Notes under the pieces: model-generated
What the model was told of the DNA's origin: nothing
The model's input: the letters and a program-made list of their open reading frames with translations, nothing else
Database searches by the model: none
Part shown: positions 62,403 to 64,000 of the stretch, piece by piece
Layout: each line of letters starts with the position of its first letter
Position numbering within the stretch: position 1 is the stretch's first letter
Assembly (NCBI GenBank): GCA_036429605.1
Contig: CM071591.1
Location: 1,922,001 to 1,986,000, forward strand
DNA: 64,000 nucleotides
From: Cladobotryum mycophilum
Taxonomy: Eukaryota; Ascomycota; Sordariomycetes; Hypocreales; Hypocreaceae
Reading direction: 5' to 3'
Made by a program: the position numbers and the translations under genes

Positions 62403-64000
62403 CTCATGCATTACACAAATTCATGAAAGGGATGAATCAAGGCGGCGTATCAACTTCTCATTTTGTTACGGTTTGTATGTGAAGTTGTGTCGTCGCACAA
62501 CCCGATGATTTTCCCACATGTACCGTCTTGAGCTAGCCTGGTCAGGTCAATCGAAGCTCAGCTATAATCGAAGCTTCTTGCTTTCCTTGTACAGATGATG
62601 TACTTGTTTGGTTTTCTTATTCTATCAGAACTATTGTACGCCGCCGCGGTCTTGATGGCCACATCTATTTTAGAAAACAGACATAGTAAATGATGCCATA
62701 CTTTGTAGTTGCCCGTTTTTTTAAAGGCAAATAAAATAGACAGGCATTCAATTTTCATTCATGATGTAAAGTCTGGCTAGTACATGCAGCTTCTCTTACT
62801 TTTGTACAAAGGTTGATAGGATATCAGATCTATTCCATGCATGTTAAAACTGCCGCTTTTACCCCGCCCTGATTTTTAGTGATGTACATAGGTTACTGCA
62901 ATTGGTAGAGGGCTCTTTACCCACCCCCACCTTGAGTCCGTGAATGAATGATTGGGGAGCTTTGAGATTGGTGATCAGAGTCAAAGTCAAAGACAAGAAA
63001 ATTTTGTCATGATATCGCAATCAGGGGACGACACGTCATGTATCGGCGGACGGAGGTCGGGTTACTGGCAAGCGCCGGTCATCCCTTTTTTCATTTGTTT
63101 TTTTCTTTTCATATGTCTTGAAGATTGCGAATTGAGAGATATCCAAGAACGTTATACGAAGCGAGTCACTAATCAATGCATCTTTGGTAGTCCGTCCAGG
63201 GCAGTGAAAATACGATGCATAGATTCAGAGCCGGCTGGGCACCGAGGCACCGAGGCTGGTAGGGAGCGTTGACAGGTGTTGCAGCAGTGCAGTGCAGTGT
63301 AGGGCTTGAAGCTGTAGGTAAGCTTGCAGGGTTGGAAACCCAAGGGACTGACTGGAAATCACTGAATCGGGAACGGAGTTCGCCTGAAAATCGCCGTACC
63401 CTGCCTCGGCTAAGTGGGGCTCTGATGCCCCGCTAGTTTAAACCGAAGGCCGCCGGGTTCAGTTGTTTAGCGTAGTATTAGGAACGTTGAGAATCATTAA
63501 GCGTTTGATTGATTAATGATATGATGATGGTGGACGTTTTACATGTCGTTGAAAACGTTTGATGGTGGGCGTTTTAGGAGAATGTGCTGGGTACCTAGTA
63601 CCTTACCTAGGCACTTGCCTTGTGAAGAAGTGATGTAAAGCATTCCAATTATGTAATATTTGCAAGGACTTGCTAAACATGAGGAAAGAGTAATGGGATT
63701 GATTGTATGCCAAATTTCTCTCACCGAACCCAGCCAGGAGGAAGATTATGCCTACCATAGGCAGGTCCTACTCAAAAAAACGTAAACCAACCAATTGACT
63801 CTCGTTGATTTGTTTCCTAACCAAGAGCCAAGAATGACGTTTACAGCGACTAGACAGCAGGAAGTACCCACATCCATGGAACGATTGAATGGACCCGTTG
63901 CCGTCTCGCCGAGCCTTTAGCTTACTCTTGGACCTTGCTCATCCAAGACTACCTGCTGTCTCATTGGGAGCACTAAAATCTTCAAGGCCTTAGCATGCCC
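62403..64000. other. terminal spacer
   Basis: No gene recognised. It includes a TACCTAGTACCTTACCTAGG word near 63590 and otherwise mixed sequence. A promoter or UTR of a gene beyond the window is possible. Confidence 0.5.

Overview
The window looks like nuclear DNA of a filamentous ascomycete, most likely a Sordariomycete and plausibly Hypocreales. The basis is many short GT-AG introns (about 45-130 nt, with CTAAC-type branch sites), pyrimidine-rich leaders, a divergent pair of class V and class VII myosin-type chitin synthases, a CYP61 (ERG5) sterol desaturase, and a class II-type hydrophobin. The species cannot be fixed from sequence alone. Nothing looks bacterial, viral or plasmid-like, and I saw no CRISPR array or intact transposon.

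Layout from left to right: eIF5A (+, 916-1801); RRN7, a Pol I initiation factor (+, 2768-4590); ubiquitin-eL40 fusion (+, 4975-5633); a doubtful small gene (-, about 5724-6083); a Yip1-family Golgi protein (+, 6414-7465); a mitochondrial rhodanese (-, 7763-8458); ERG5 (-, 9308-11172); a long spacer; a Pbi2-like I9 protease inhibitor (+, 14038-14445); a mitochondrial PDK/BCKDK-type kinase (+, 14928-16351); class VII chitin synthase (-, 17038-22474); a 4.6 kb divergent promoter region; class V chitin synthase (+, 27040-32723); tRNA-Ser(AGA) (+, 33515-33595); URB1/NPA1 (-, 33941-37413); a proline/serine-rich protein (+, 39194-40501); a membrane-anchored phytase-type histidine acid phosphatase (+, 41413-42983); a small membrane protein (+, 43656-44534); inositol monophosphatase (+, 45408-46546); an MFS DHA1-type transporter (-, 46755-48545); La protein LHP1 (-, 49635-50935); a PLAc-type phospholipase (+, 52166-54614); mitoribosomal mL44 (-, 54909-56063); a small single-pass, probably mitochondrial protein (+, 56453-56923); a RING-H2 E3 ligase (+, 59095 to 60470 or 60797); and a class II-type hydrophobin (+, 61964-62402).

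Most genes are housekeeping. Several serve ribosome production and translation (eIF5A, RRN7, eL40, URB1, LHP1, tRNA-Ser, mL44). Others serve the cell wall and surface (the two chitin synthases and the hydrophobin), membrane lipids (ERG5, phospholipase), and phosphate and inositol metabolism. I see no dedicated secondary-metabolite cluster.

The strongest unexplained signal concerns data quality. At least eight conserved genes carry broken reading frames. In almost every case the break sits at a short homopolymer that is one base too short, and putting back one base restores both the conserved protein sequence and a coding length divisible by three. This looks like systematic homopolymer under-calling in the assembly, not gene decay. 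Biological points worth a second look are introns placed inside or directly after start codons (including a 7-nt micro-exon in the ubiquitin gene), a candidate GC-AG intron in RRN7, a phytase with a type II membrane anchor, and a hydrophobin with altered cysteine spacing.
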